Assembly: GCA_965115835.1 (NCBI GenBank)
Contig: OZ220471.1
Coordinates: 1,240,001 to 1,304,000 of the forward strand
DNA: 64,000 nt
Source of the DNA: Foliamicus sp965115835
Lineage (GTDB): Bacteria > Pseudomonadota > Gammaproteobacteria > Steroidobacterales > Foliamicaceae
Direction of reading: 5' to 3'
Positions 50,949 to 59,933 of the stretch are shown piece after piece. Each line of letters starts with the position of its first letter. The first letter of the stretch is position 1. Position numbers and translations under genes: made by a program. The notes beneath the pieces were generated by a model. The model was not told the origin of the DNA and did no database searches. It saw only the letters and a list, made by a program, of their open reading frames with translations.

Positions 50949-53104
50949 TTCCGGCTTCCTTCCAGCAGCGACAGCATGTCGCCCGCGGCCGCGGAGATGT
51001 TGGAGCCCGGTTCGAAAATCAGCGCCACGCCGGCTTCATGCAGCGCCTCCCGATCCTTCCCGGGAATGATGCCGCCAATCACTACATGGACATCGCCGGC
51101 GCCCTCGGCGCGCAGCGCCTCGATCATCATCGGCGCCAGTTCCCGGTGTCCCGCGGCAAGCGAGGAAACGCCCACCAGATGCACATCGTTCTCCACTGCC
51201 TGCCGCGCCACCTCCCCGGCGGTCTGAAACAGCGGCCCCATATCGACGTCAAAGCCCAGGTCGGCGAGCGCGGAAGCCACCACGCGCGCGCCACGGTCGT
51301 GCCCGTCCTGCCCCAGCTTGGCAATCAGGATCCGGGGACGCCTTCCTTCCCGCCGACCGAACTCGCGCACCCGCTGCCGCAAGGCGGCGAAGTCCGCGTC
51401 ATCCTCATAGGCGCCCGCGTACACGCCGCTCACCATCTGCGCCACCGCCCGGTACCGTCCGAAGACCTGTTCGAGCGCCAGCGAAATCTCGCCCAGGGTG
51501 GCCCGCCGCCTGACCGCTTCCAGGGCTGGAGGAACCAGACTGGCGCCATCCTGCGCAGCCGCTTGCGCGAGTGCCCGCAAAGCGGCGCGGCAGGCCGCTT
51601 CATCGCGCTGCGCGCGCACTTCGGCGATCCGCCCAAGCTGACTGTCCCGAACCTTGCGGTCGTCGATATCAAGCAATTCCACCTCGGGCTCTTCCGCAAC
51701 CCGATACCGGTTCACGCCCACGACCACATCCTCGCCGCGCTCGAGGCGCGCCTGACGGCGGGCAGCCGCTTCCTCGATCCGGAGTTTGGGAACGCCCCGC
51801 TCGATGGCGCGCGTCATGCCGCCCATATCCTCCACCTCGCGGATCAACTCGCGGGCGCCGGCCGCCAGCGAGGCGGTGAGGCTCTCCACATAGTATGAAC
51901 CTCCGAGCGGATCGGCGACATGGGTCACGCCGGTTTCCTCGCGAAGCACCAGTTGGGTGTTGCGCGCGATATGCGCCGAGTGGTCGGTGGGAAGGGCCAG
52001 CGCCTCGTCGAAGCTGTTGGTATGCAGCGACTGGGTGCCGCCGAGCACCGCCGCCAGCGCCTCGACGGTAGTGCGGATGACATTGTTGTGCGGATCCTGG
52101 CTGGTGAGGCTCACGCCCGAGGTCTGGCAATGCATGCGCAGCATGAGCGAGCGCGGGTTGCGCGGCGCAAACCGCTCCTGAAGCAGTTCCGACCACAACA
52201 GGCGTGCGGCGCGCAGCTTGGCCACCTCCATGAAGAAATTCATGCCGATGCCGAAAAAGAAACTCAGCCGGGGCGCGAACTCGTCCACCTCCAGGCCGCC
52301 CCCGATGGCGGTGCGCACGTATTCGAGGCCGTCGGCCAGCGTGTAGCCCAGTTCCTGGACGGCAGTCGCGCCAGCTTCCTGCATGTGATAGCCGGAAATG
52401 GAAACAGGATTGAAGCGCGGCATGCTGCGGGCGCTGAAGGCGATGATGTCGCCCGCGACCCGCATGGAGGGACCGGGAGGATAGATGTAGGTGTTGCGAA
52501 CCATGAACTCCTTGAGAATGTCGTTCTGCATGGTCCCGGACAGTTCCTCAAGCTTCGCGCCCTGTTCTTCAGCCGCCACGATGTACATGGCCATGACCGG
52601 CAGGACGGCGCCGTTCATGGTCATGGAGACCGACATGCGCTTGAGCGATATGCCGTCGAACAGCTGCTTCATGTCCTCCACGGTGTCGATCGCGACGCCG
52701 GCCTTGCCGACATCGCCCAAAGCCCGCGGGTGATCGGAATCGTAGCCGCGGTGGGTCGGCAGGTCGAACGCGACGCTGAGGCCCGTCTGCCCGCCTGCGA
52801 TATTGCGCTTGTAAAAGGCGTTGGACTCTTCCGCCGTGGAAAACCCGGCATACTGGCGCACAGTCCAGGGCCTTCCCGCGTACATGGTGGCGCGCGGCCC
52901 CCGCATGTAAGGGAGCGCTCCGGGCAACGCATGGAGGTGTTCGATCTCCTCCAGATCCTTGGCGGTGTACACCGGCTTTACCGGAATACCTTCCGGCGTC
53001 TCCCGGATCAGGCCGGCGGCAGCGGCGCCCCCGAGCTCTTTCCCGGCCTGGGCCGCCCACTCCGGCGGCAGTGTCGCGGACGCCGCCTGAACGTCGCTTG
53101 GCAT
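50945..53104 (-). CDS. Methylmalonyl-CoA mutase (single-chain, B12-dependent)
   Basis: A 719-residue mutase converting (R)-methylmalonyl-CoA to succinyl-CoA. The TIM-barrel catalytic part shows YAGRPWTVRQYAGFSTAEES, SVAFDLPTHRGYDSDHPR, SVSMTMNGAVLPVMAMYI, TYIYPPGPSMR and ARNTQLVLREETG. The C-terminal cobalamin domain has the B12-ligand motif DGHDRGARV with GVSSLAAGH and VIGGIIPGKD. It is the first gene of a mutase-pccB-pccA-meaB/epimerase operon that covers the propionyl-CoA to succinyl-CoA route. The start at 53104 gives the normal N-terminus; it is divergent from panE with a 48-base gap, too short for a B12 riboswitch. Confidence 0.95.
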   Translation of the reverse strand: MPSDVQAASATLPPEWAAQAGKELGGAAAAGLIRETPEGIPVKPVYTAKDLEEIEHLHALPGALPYMRGPRATMYAGRPWTVRQYAGFSTAEESNAFYKRNIAGGQTGLSVAFDLPTHRGYDSDHPRALGDVGKAGVAIDTVEDMKQLFDGISLKRMSVSMTMNGAVLPVMAMYIVAAEEQGAKLEELSGTMQNDILKEFMVRNTYIYPPGPSMRVAGDIIAFSARSMPRFNPVSISGYHMQEAGATAVQELGYTLADGLEYVRTAIGGGLEVDEFAPRLSFFFGIGMNFFMEVAKLRAARLLWSELLQERFAPRNPRSLMLRMHCQTSGVSLTSQDPHNNVIRTTVEALAAVLGGTQSLHTNSFDEALALPTDHSAHIARNTQLVLREETGVTHVADPLGGSYYVESLTASLAAGARELIREVEDMGGMTRAIERGVPKLRIEEAAARRQARLERGEDVVVGVNRYRVAEEPEVELLDIDDRKVRDSQLGRIAEVRAQRDEAACRAALRALAQAAAQDGASLVPPALEAVRRRATLGEISLALEQVFGRYRAVAQMVSGVYAGAYEDDADFAALRQRVREFGRREGRRPRILIAKLGQDGHDRGARVVASALADLGFDVDMGPLFQTAGEVARQAVENDVHLVGVSSLAAGHRELAPMMIEALRAEGAGDVHVVIGGIIPGKDREALHEAGVALIFEPGSNISAAAGDMLSLLEGSRK

Positions 53105-53152
53105 GTTTCGGGCAGTTGTTCCTTGCTGGGCAAAACGGGCAGTATAGCCCGC

Positions 53153-54157
53153 ATGCGCTTTGCAATCATCGGCGCCGGCGGCGTTGGAGGCAGCCTGGGG
53201 GCGGCTCTCCTGCGCGCCGGTCACGAGGTTCTGTTCGTGGCCCGCGGCCAGAATGCGCGCGCCCTTGCCCGCCGGGGCCTTGCGGTCGTTCACGGGCTTT
53301 CGACCTTTCGCATCGCGCCGGTCGACGTGACTTCGGACCCCGCCGGGCGGCCGCCGGTGGATGTGGCGTTGCTGTGCATGAAGCGCTACGACCTCGACAC
53401 GGCGCTCGAATCCCACGCCAACTGGCTGTCCTCCTGCAACCGCGTCGTCACGCTGCAAAATGGACTGACCGCGCCGCAGGCCGCCGCTCGGGTAATCCCC
53501 CCGGAAAGGGTGTGGGGCGGCACGGCGCAGGTAGTGGCCAGACTGATGAAACCCGGCGTGATCCTGCGCGAAGGCGCAACGTTGCGGCTCGATCTGGCCG
53601 AAAGCGGCGAGGGAGTCAGCGGCCGGCTGCAACGCTTCGGGAAAGCCATGGCGTCAACCGGCATCGCGACCGAAATTCACCACGATATGGAAACCATGCT
53701 GTGGCGGAAATTCCTGATGGTGGCGTGCTCCAGCTCCATAAACGCGGCGACCGGCAGCGGCTTCGATGCGATGGCGCGCAACCCGGCGATGCCCTGGCTG
53801 CTGGAGGCCGCCTTGCAGGAAGCGCTGGGCGTGGCGCATGCTCTCGAAATCCCGCTGCCCGGCGACATCGAGGCGCAGACACGCGCCGCGCTCGGCAACG
53901 TATTCGCTTGCGGCGGAAAGGCTTCGCTGCTTGTGGACCTGGAGCGGGGGCGGCCGCTGGAACTCGAGTGGTTGTCGGGGGCGATACACCGGATGGGCGA
54001 ACGAACCGGGGCGCCCACCCCGCTGCACACAGCGGTTTACCACAAGCTGCTTCCTTTCGCCGGGGGGCGAGCGCGCCAGAACCGTTGGCCGCCAACGCAC
54101 CGGAAAACTGGCTGTTCGGCATATCACCCGAGGGAATCGGGGCCGCGGGCGCACTGA
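53153..54157 (+). CDS. panE: Ketopantoate reductase (ApbA/PanE family) with altered C-terminus
   Basis: A 334-residue NADPH-dependent reductase of the 2-dehydropantoate family (pantothenate/CoA synthesis). It has the dinucleotide motif IIGAGGVGGSLGAAL, the catalytic lysine/asparagine region TLQNGLTAPQ and MLWRKFLMVACSSSINAAT, and the C-terminal helices with ERGRPLELEWLSGAIHRMGE. The family normally ends just after the helix that here reads AVYHKLLPFAGG; the last ~28 residues are unrelated and Arg/Pro-rich. That tail overlaps, in another frame, the remnant of a sodium:solute symporter, so a deletion seems to have joined panE to the symporter relic. Panto-specificity is not certain within the family. 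Confidence 0.87.
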   Translation: MRFAIIGAGGVGGSLGAALLRAGHEVLFVARGQNARALARRGLAVVHGLSTFRIAPVDVTSDPAGRPPVDVALLCMKRYDLDTALESHANWLSSCNRVVTLQNGLTAPQAAARVIPPERVWGGTAQVVARLMKPGVILREGATLRLDLAESGEGVSGRLQRFGKAMASTGIATEIHHDMETMLWRKFLMVACSSSINAATGSGFDAMARNPAMPWLLEAALQEALGVAHALEIPLPGDIEAQTRAALGNVFACGGKASLLVDLERGRPLELEWLSGAIHRMGERTGAPTPLHTAVYHKLLPFAGGRARQNRWPPTHRKTGCSAYHPRESGPRAH

Positions 54158-54262
54158 TCAACCTGACGGTAACGCTGGGCGTCAGCGCGTTGACTCCGTG
54201 CGCCGCCCGAACCGGCGCAGAGGCTGGTGCGCCGGATCCGCGCGCCGTCAGGCAGCGGCTAA
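54061..54262 (+). pseudogene. C-terminal remnant of a sodium:solute symporter, frameshifted
   Basis: In the frame starting at 54061 the DNA reads PLAANAPENWLFGISPEGIG then AAGALINLTVTLGVSALTP, which is the conserved last helix of SSS-family symporters (ENWLFGISPEGIG...LLNF...V). Near 54195 a one-base shift moves to another frame that reads APPEPAQRLVRRIRAPSGSG and stops at TAA 54262, matching the usual PPPEEVQxLVExIR tail. Everything upstream of ~54061 is panE. So only ~60 residues of the symporter remain, with at least one frameshift. Confidence 0.7.
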
Positions 54263-54269
54263 CCGGGGG

Positions 54270-55535
54270 TTACCACTTCCAGTCGAACATCAGCCACGCC
54301 TTGGTGGTGTCGGTGGCGTGCGCATCGGCGGAATAGCTGGCGACCTTGAACAACAGCGAAAGATCATCCCGCCAGGACCAGGCGACCGACAAACCGAGTT
54401 CATGCCCGTAGTCGGCGCCGCCCGAATCCGCCCGGAAATCGTGAAAAACGCCAGTTACGGTGGCCCCGGCCACCTTGCCGGACACACTGATCCAGGTATC
54501 GCGGACGCCGGTGGCCGGCGCAATGAGAAACTTGTCGGTCCATCCCTGGAACTTGTGCAACGTTGCCGCCGGAAAGCGAAACTGGGCAGCGCCATCGTCG
54601 CTTCCGACCACCTCGTATGCGGCAGTCAGCTTGACACCCTCAAGCTTGAGGTCACCCTGGACGAGGTAGTGCATGGCGTCGTACGAAAGCGGGTTGTCGC
54701 CATGGTCGCTCTGACTGGAAACCATTGCCGTCAGCGTCAGGGGACTGAACGACGCCGCATATTCCAATCCGTAGGTGGCGTTCGAATTGGCGGGACCGTT
54801 GGCGTTCTCGAGGTCCCACAGATAGGCGTAGCCAGCCAGGGTATGCCCCGGGGCGGCCTCGAAAGAAGCGCGAAAGGCATGCGAATTGCCGTACCAATCG
54901 CCCGGCTGCGCCCCGTCGTCCGGGCCGAAGATGCGGTTGATATTGTGGATAAAGGCGTAGTCCAGGTCGAGAGCGCCGGCGGATGTCCGCACCCGCAGGC
55001 CATCGTAGGTTTGCTCGTTTTGGCGGTAGGCCACGCCGCCGATAAAACGCTGGGAGCCGTGGTTGATTCTCTGGCGGCCCAACGTGAGCGTGAGATGGTC
55101 CCGGCTGAATTTCACGAAGGCCTGATTGAGGTCGAATCCGTCAGGATCGGCCACGACCGGATACCGGGTCTTGCCGTTGGTGGTGGAGTTGAAGTCCTCG
55201 ATGCCGAGAATCAGCGAATAGTCGGCCTCGATGCCGAACGCAAGGGAATCGGACTCCGCGGAATCCCAGGTCAGGCGAGCACGCGCCGTCGAAGCGAGCG
55301 CTTCCTTGCCGATCCCGTCCTGCGAAACCGACTCGAGCCGATAGCGAAAACCCAAGGAAGTCTTGCCGCCCTCAACCGCCTCGCCAATATCCAGCGCCTG
55401 TGCGCCCGGCGCTACAAGGGCAGCCAGCGCTCCCGCAAACGCAACGAACCGGACTGGCGGCCAGCAGGCAACCTGACCTTTTCGCGACTTCACGCGCGCG
55501 CCCGGGCTTTTCCGATTGGCAGTTCGCATTCGCAT
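54270..55535 (-). CDS. Outer-membrane porin, alginate-export/OprD-like barrel
   Basis: A 421-residue barrel protein with a long basic N-region and signal helix (VAFAGALAALVAPGAQA, cleaved near 47). Alternating strands include LGFRYRLESV, FVKFSRDHLTLTLGRQRINH, YDGLRVRTSAGALDLDYAFI and TLAGYAYLWDLEN, and the protein ends in an aromatic C-terminus (MFDWKW). The GRQRIN...RFIGGVAYRQNEQTYDG block is typical of the alginate-export family porins. Its actual solute is unknown; a link with the alginate operon 31 kb away is only suggestive. ATG 55535 is preferred to TTG 55550. It converges on the panE/symporter relic. Confidence 0.87.
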   Translation of the reverse strand: MRMRTANRKSPGARVKSRKGQVACWPPVRFVAFAGALAALVAPGAQALDIGEAVEGGKTSLGFRYRLESVSQDGIGKEALASTARARLTWDSAESDSLAFGIEADYSLILGIEDFNSTTNGKTRYPVVADPDGFDLNQAFVKFSRDHLTLTLGRQRINHGSQRFIGGVAYRQNEQTYDGLRVRTSAGALDLDYAFIHNINRIFGPDDGAQPGDWYGNSHAFRASFEAAPGHTLAGYAYLWDLENANGPANSNATYGLEYAASFSPLTLTAMVSSQSDHGDNPLSYDAMHYLVQGDLKLEGVKLTAAYEVVGSDDGAAQFRFPAATLHKFQGWTDKFLIAPATGVRDTWISVSGKVAGATVTGVFHDFRADSGGADYGHELGLSVAWSWRDDLSLLFKVASYSADAHATDTTKAWLMFDWKW

Positions 55536-55835
55536 GTGGATCACCAGCAATCTTGCGACGGGTAGCGGCTAGTGTACAGCCTATAGGCGCCGAAAACACC
55601 CGACCACACCCGGGCCAAAAGGCTCTTGCCGGATCGACCCGGCCGAACCTGCAGAATATCCCGAAACGGAACACACCCTTATCGATGAAGCAAAACCTGT
55701 TCGGCAAGGCGGAACCTGCGAGTCCCTTGGCGCGCCTCCTGCAAAACGGCCAGGCGGGGCGGCGGAAGGTTGCCGCGAATGCGGTCGGTGCGGATAATGC
55801 CGGCGCATCCTTGAAGTCGAGACTAGGACAGGGGA
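55536..55835. other. Intergenic region between divergent porin and icd genes
   Basis: Exactly 300 bases holding both promoters. A short open frame from ATG 55685 (+) runs into icd in another frame and has no homologue-like features. No clear promoter pair was found. Confidence 0.35.
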
Positions 55836-57125
<1,290 letters not shown>

Positions 57126-57201
57126 GGACGCATGCGCGAATGGTATGCTTGGGGCGGCCCCCTGGCGGCCTCTCAAGGCTCATCGAGGAGGAATTCGAGG
57201 C

Positions 57202-58233
57202 ATGAATCACCGGAATTTGCGACTCCTTGCATCGTGCGTGTTCGCGCTGGTCGTTGTCGGGGCGGCTCGAACACAGGAAAGCAACCACGATGCGATGGAC
57301 CATTCCGGGCATCACAACATCACCCAGGAGGAGTACGAGCTGTTGCGGTCCAGGGTGCTTCCCTACCGCAATTACACCAACAAGCAGATCATGGACAACA
57401 TGATGCGGATGCCGCCCACTCACGAGCGCTATCTCAGCGACCCGTCTCTCAAGGGCGATCTGGGCATCATCGTTCTCACGCATGGCGCTTTCGAACCCGG
57501 CGACACCTACTTTGCCAATTCGCTGGCCGGGTTGGCGAAACAGCACCCGGTGGCGGTCGGCTTCGGGATGGCGATGATGAACGGCAACCACATCCAGTCG
57601 GCGATCAACCAACTGGAGAGCGCGGGGGCGCGGAAGATCGTGGTGGTGCCGGCAGCGCTCTCGCCCAGTGGAACCGTATACAAGCAATGGGCCTATTATC
57701 TGGGCAAGCGCGAAGAGGCCGCCTACCTGCCCGCGCCCCGGGTGACATCGAAGGCGTCCATGACTCTTGCCGAGCCCCTGGCGAAGCACGCCATGGTCTC
57801 CGGGATGCTGCTGGACCACGCGCTGGAAATCAGCAGCAACCCCACCAACGAATTCCTTCTGATCGTCGGCCACGGCCCGGCCGAGCCACAGGCCAACGCC
57901 GTCGAACTCGAAGTAATGCGCCAGCATGTCGAAAGGGTGAAAGCCGCAAGCGGTTTTGCCGATGTCAAGGGCTACAACTTCCAGGACGACTCTCCCCCTG
58001 GAGTTCGCGCCGCGAACGTAAAGACCATGCGAGGCTGGATCGAGGACGCCAGCGCCGCCGGGCTCGACGTGATCATGGTCGGCTATCTGCTGTCCACACG
58101 CGGCATCCAGCACAAGATCCCGGTGGATTTCGCCGGGCTTGACTTCACCTTCAACGAAAAGGGCCTGTCGGCCCATCCGGACTTTGCGAGCTGGGTGGAG
58201 ACCAACGCGCTGGAGACCGCCAGCCGACTGTGA
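57202..58233 (+). CDS. Exported CbiX-like (class II chelatase-like) protein
   Basis: A 343-residue periplasmic protein. A signal peptide (LLASCVFALVVVGAA) is followed by a short histidine-rich stretch (HDAMDHSGHHN). The core resembles sirohydrochlorin cobalto/ferrochelatase-like folds, with two half-domains: LGIIVLTHGAFEPGD (~95) and FLLIVGHGPAEPQANA (~215), each carrying the THG/GHG metal-binding histidine of CbiX-type chelatases. Real chelatases are cytoplasmic, so here the fold may carry or handle a metal in the periplasm (inferred). GAGGAGG precedes ATG 57202. The AAA ATPase gene follows 46 bases later. Confidence 0.8.
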   Translation: MNHRNLRLLASCVFALVVVGAARTQESNHDAMDHSGHHNITQEEYELLRSRVLPYRNYTNKQIMDNMMRMPPTHERYLSDPSLKGDLGIIVLTHGAFEPGDTYFANSLAGLAKQHPVAVGFGMAMMNGNHIQSAINQLESAGARKIVVVPAALSPSGTVYKQWAYYLGKREEAAYLPAPRVTSKASMTLAEPLAKHAMVSGMLLDHALEISSNPTNEFLLIVGHGPAEPQANAVELEVMRQHVERVKAASGFADVKGYNFQDDSPPGVRAANVKTMRGWIEDASAAGLDVIMVGYLLSTRGIQHKIPVDFAGLDFTFNEKGLSAHPDFASWVETNALETASRL

Positions 58234-58279
58234 CCTTACCGGAGCAAGAAATAGCCGAAATAAACTTGACAGGCCCCGA

Positions 58280-59659
58280 ATGACCACCGGAATCAAGAAG
58301 CATACGGATGCCAAGACCCGGAGCCCCGACATGGAGGGCTTGCGGGAGTTCGCCCAAAAGAGCGACCGTCAGGAGCCTCCCGCCTTCGCGGGGCGCAAGG
58401 ACCAGATCGCAGGGCTTGCCAAAGACCTGCGTACCCGGACGAAAGATTCGATGGCGGGGAAATCCGACGCTTGGGAAGGCGCAACCTGGCTTTTTCAGGG
58501 TGCGCCCGGAGCGGGAAAAACCGCTCTGCTGAGGCATCTGCAAAACCTGAAGATACAAGCCCCTGCCGGCAACGGCGCCGCCAGCGGGGGTGTTCCGGTG
58601 CGGGCGTGCTCGATAACCGACCAGCATGTACTGAGCGATCCATGGGAACTGAAAAAGAAGATCGCCGCGGTTTGGATTCCCGAGGCCGAAAAAGACCTCG
58701 AAACCCGCCGGCTTCTGGAACTGGGAGCGGACCTCAAGGTCATCAGGGGCGGGATGAAGACCGACAGGCCGCTGATGTCCTGGGGCGATGTGGTGAAGAA
58801 GGTGCTTGGCAAGCCCGGGGAATATCCGCCCCTGCTGCTTATGGTGGACGAGGCGCAGAAACTCGACGATGCAGCAGAAAAGCAGGTGCTGTGGCTTCAT
58901 CAGGGTAACGACGGGCTGCCGATCATTCCGGTGTTCGGGGGTCTGGCATGGACCAAAGAGCGGTTCGGCGAGTTGGGTATCTCCCGGTTTTCCGGTGGGC
59001 GCGTTCACACCCTGGAGGCGTTGTCGAAAGACGAGTGCCGGGAAGTCGTGCGGGCGTTCTTCAAAAAGTTCCGGGTGGCCGGAAGCCCGCAACAGCGGGA
59101 AGAATGGGCGGAGACGCTCGCCCGGGAATGCAGGGGCTGGCCCCAACACCTGCACGCAGGTTTGCAGGGACTGGCGGAAGCGCTGGTGGAAGCCGAGGGA
59201 GTTCTGGAAGAGGCTGACAGGCCAACGGGGCTGGAAGGCGGCGCCGATAGGCGGCAAGAGTATTACGAAGCGCGAATTTCGTCCTTCGAGAGCGGCTTTC
59301 ACGAGGCGCCTTATCTTGCCGCCGCCGCCGTTGCGTACCTGGACAGGAACACTTCGGGGCTGATCAGTTCAGCACGACTGGGGCGAGCTATCGATCAAGG
59401 ACATGTGCTGCGGTTGGCGCTGAATTGGCCAGGAATGAATCTGAAGGAGGACGACCCCGACTTGTCGCTTCCCGAAGGGGCGGCGGGCAAGGAGCTCGTC
59501 AGGGCAATGCTTCGCGCCGGCATCTTTCACAAGGGAGCAAACGGGGTGTTGCATGTGCCGATTCCTTCCTTTGCCGACTATCTCTGCTCGAAGCTCGACT
59601 GGCTTGCCGCCAGATCGGGGGAATCGCCGCAGCCCAGCCCTCCCGAACCCGGGATGTAA
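58280..59659 (+). CDS. AAA ATPase (Orc1/STAND-like), full-length paralogue
   Basis: A 459-residue ATPase of unknown role. The N-terminal ~35 residues contain a tag shared with the truncated paralogue (RSPDMEGLREFA, then DRQEPPAFAGRKDQI). Walker A is QGAPGAGKTALL (~73-84), Walker B LLLMVDEAQKLDD (~185-197), and a sensor-like segment is PVFGGLAWTKERFGELGI. The region from ~300 is helical, with a winged-helix-like end (AGIFHKGANGVLHVPIPSFA). The order resembles AAA ATPases of the Orc1/Cdc6 or STAND type that act with DNA or signal partners. No nuclease or effector is next to it. ATG 58280 is preceded only by AGG; the longer frame from 58139 overlaps the CbiX-like gene. Confidence 0.8.
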   Translation: MTTGIKKHTDAKTRSPDMEGLREFAQKSDRQEPPAFAGRKDQIAGLAKDLRTRTKDSMAGKSDAWEGATWLFQGAPGAGKTALLRHLQNLKIQAPAGNGAASGGVPVRACSITDQHVLSDPWELKKKIAAVWIPEAEKDLETRRLLELGADLKVIRGGMKTDRPLMSWGDVVKKVLGKPGEYPPLLLMVDEAQKLDDAAEKQVLWLHQGNDGLPIIPVFGGLAWTKERFGELGISRFSGGRVHTLEALSKDECREVVRAFFKKFRVAGSPQQREEWAETLARECRGWPQHLHAGLQGLAEALVEAEGVLEEADRPTGLEGGADRRQEYYEARISSFESGFHEAPYLAAAAVAYLDRNTSGLISSARLGRAIDQGHVLRLALNWPGMNLKEDDPDLSLPEGAAGKELVRAMLRAGIFHKGANGVLHVPIPSFADYLCSKLDWLAARSGESPQPSPPEPGM

Positions 59660-59933
59660 AGCGGATTGGCTGCGACAGAGACCTCGTCAGTTTCTTGTCA
59701 AGGCCGTGCAAACCGAACTGCTGCAAGTTCCGGGCGCCGCAAGCAACCCGAAAGCGAGTTCATTCCAACCGAGGCGCACTCAAGCAGAGGCATGTCACTC
59801 AAGTACTCGTTGCAAGCACAGGTTCCGGGTAGTGCTTTCGTTGGGGCGCGGAAGTCGTCCCCCTGATTGATCGCGCATTCCGAAGGCGCTGCGGCGAGTA
59901 TGGCAAAGAAGCTCCTGATCGGCGTGCCCGCAA
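59660..59933. other. Intergenic region between convergent ATPase and LRR genes
   Basis: These 274 bases contain several short open frames on both strands, none with a ribosome site or recognisable protein features. No clear terminator was seen. Confidence 0.35.

Noticed and set aside
51920..53152. Upstream extension of the panE frame, antisense to the mutase
   Set aside because: The panE fold starts at ATG 53153; the upstream part is a shadow of the mutase gene.
53105..53152. Cobalamin riboswitch before the methylmalonyl-CoA mutase operon
   Set aside because: The divergent gap is only 48 bases, too short for a B12 riboswitch, and no B12-box was seen.
55685..55835. Short plus-strand gene starting at ATG 55685 before icd
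   Set aside because: It runs into icd out of frame and has no family resemblance that I recognise; kept only as a note in the intergenic entry.
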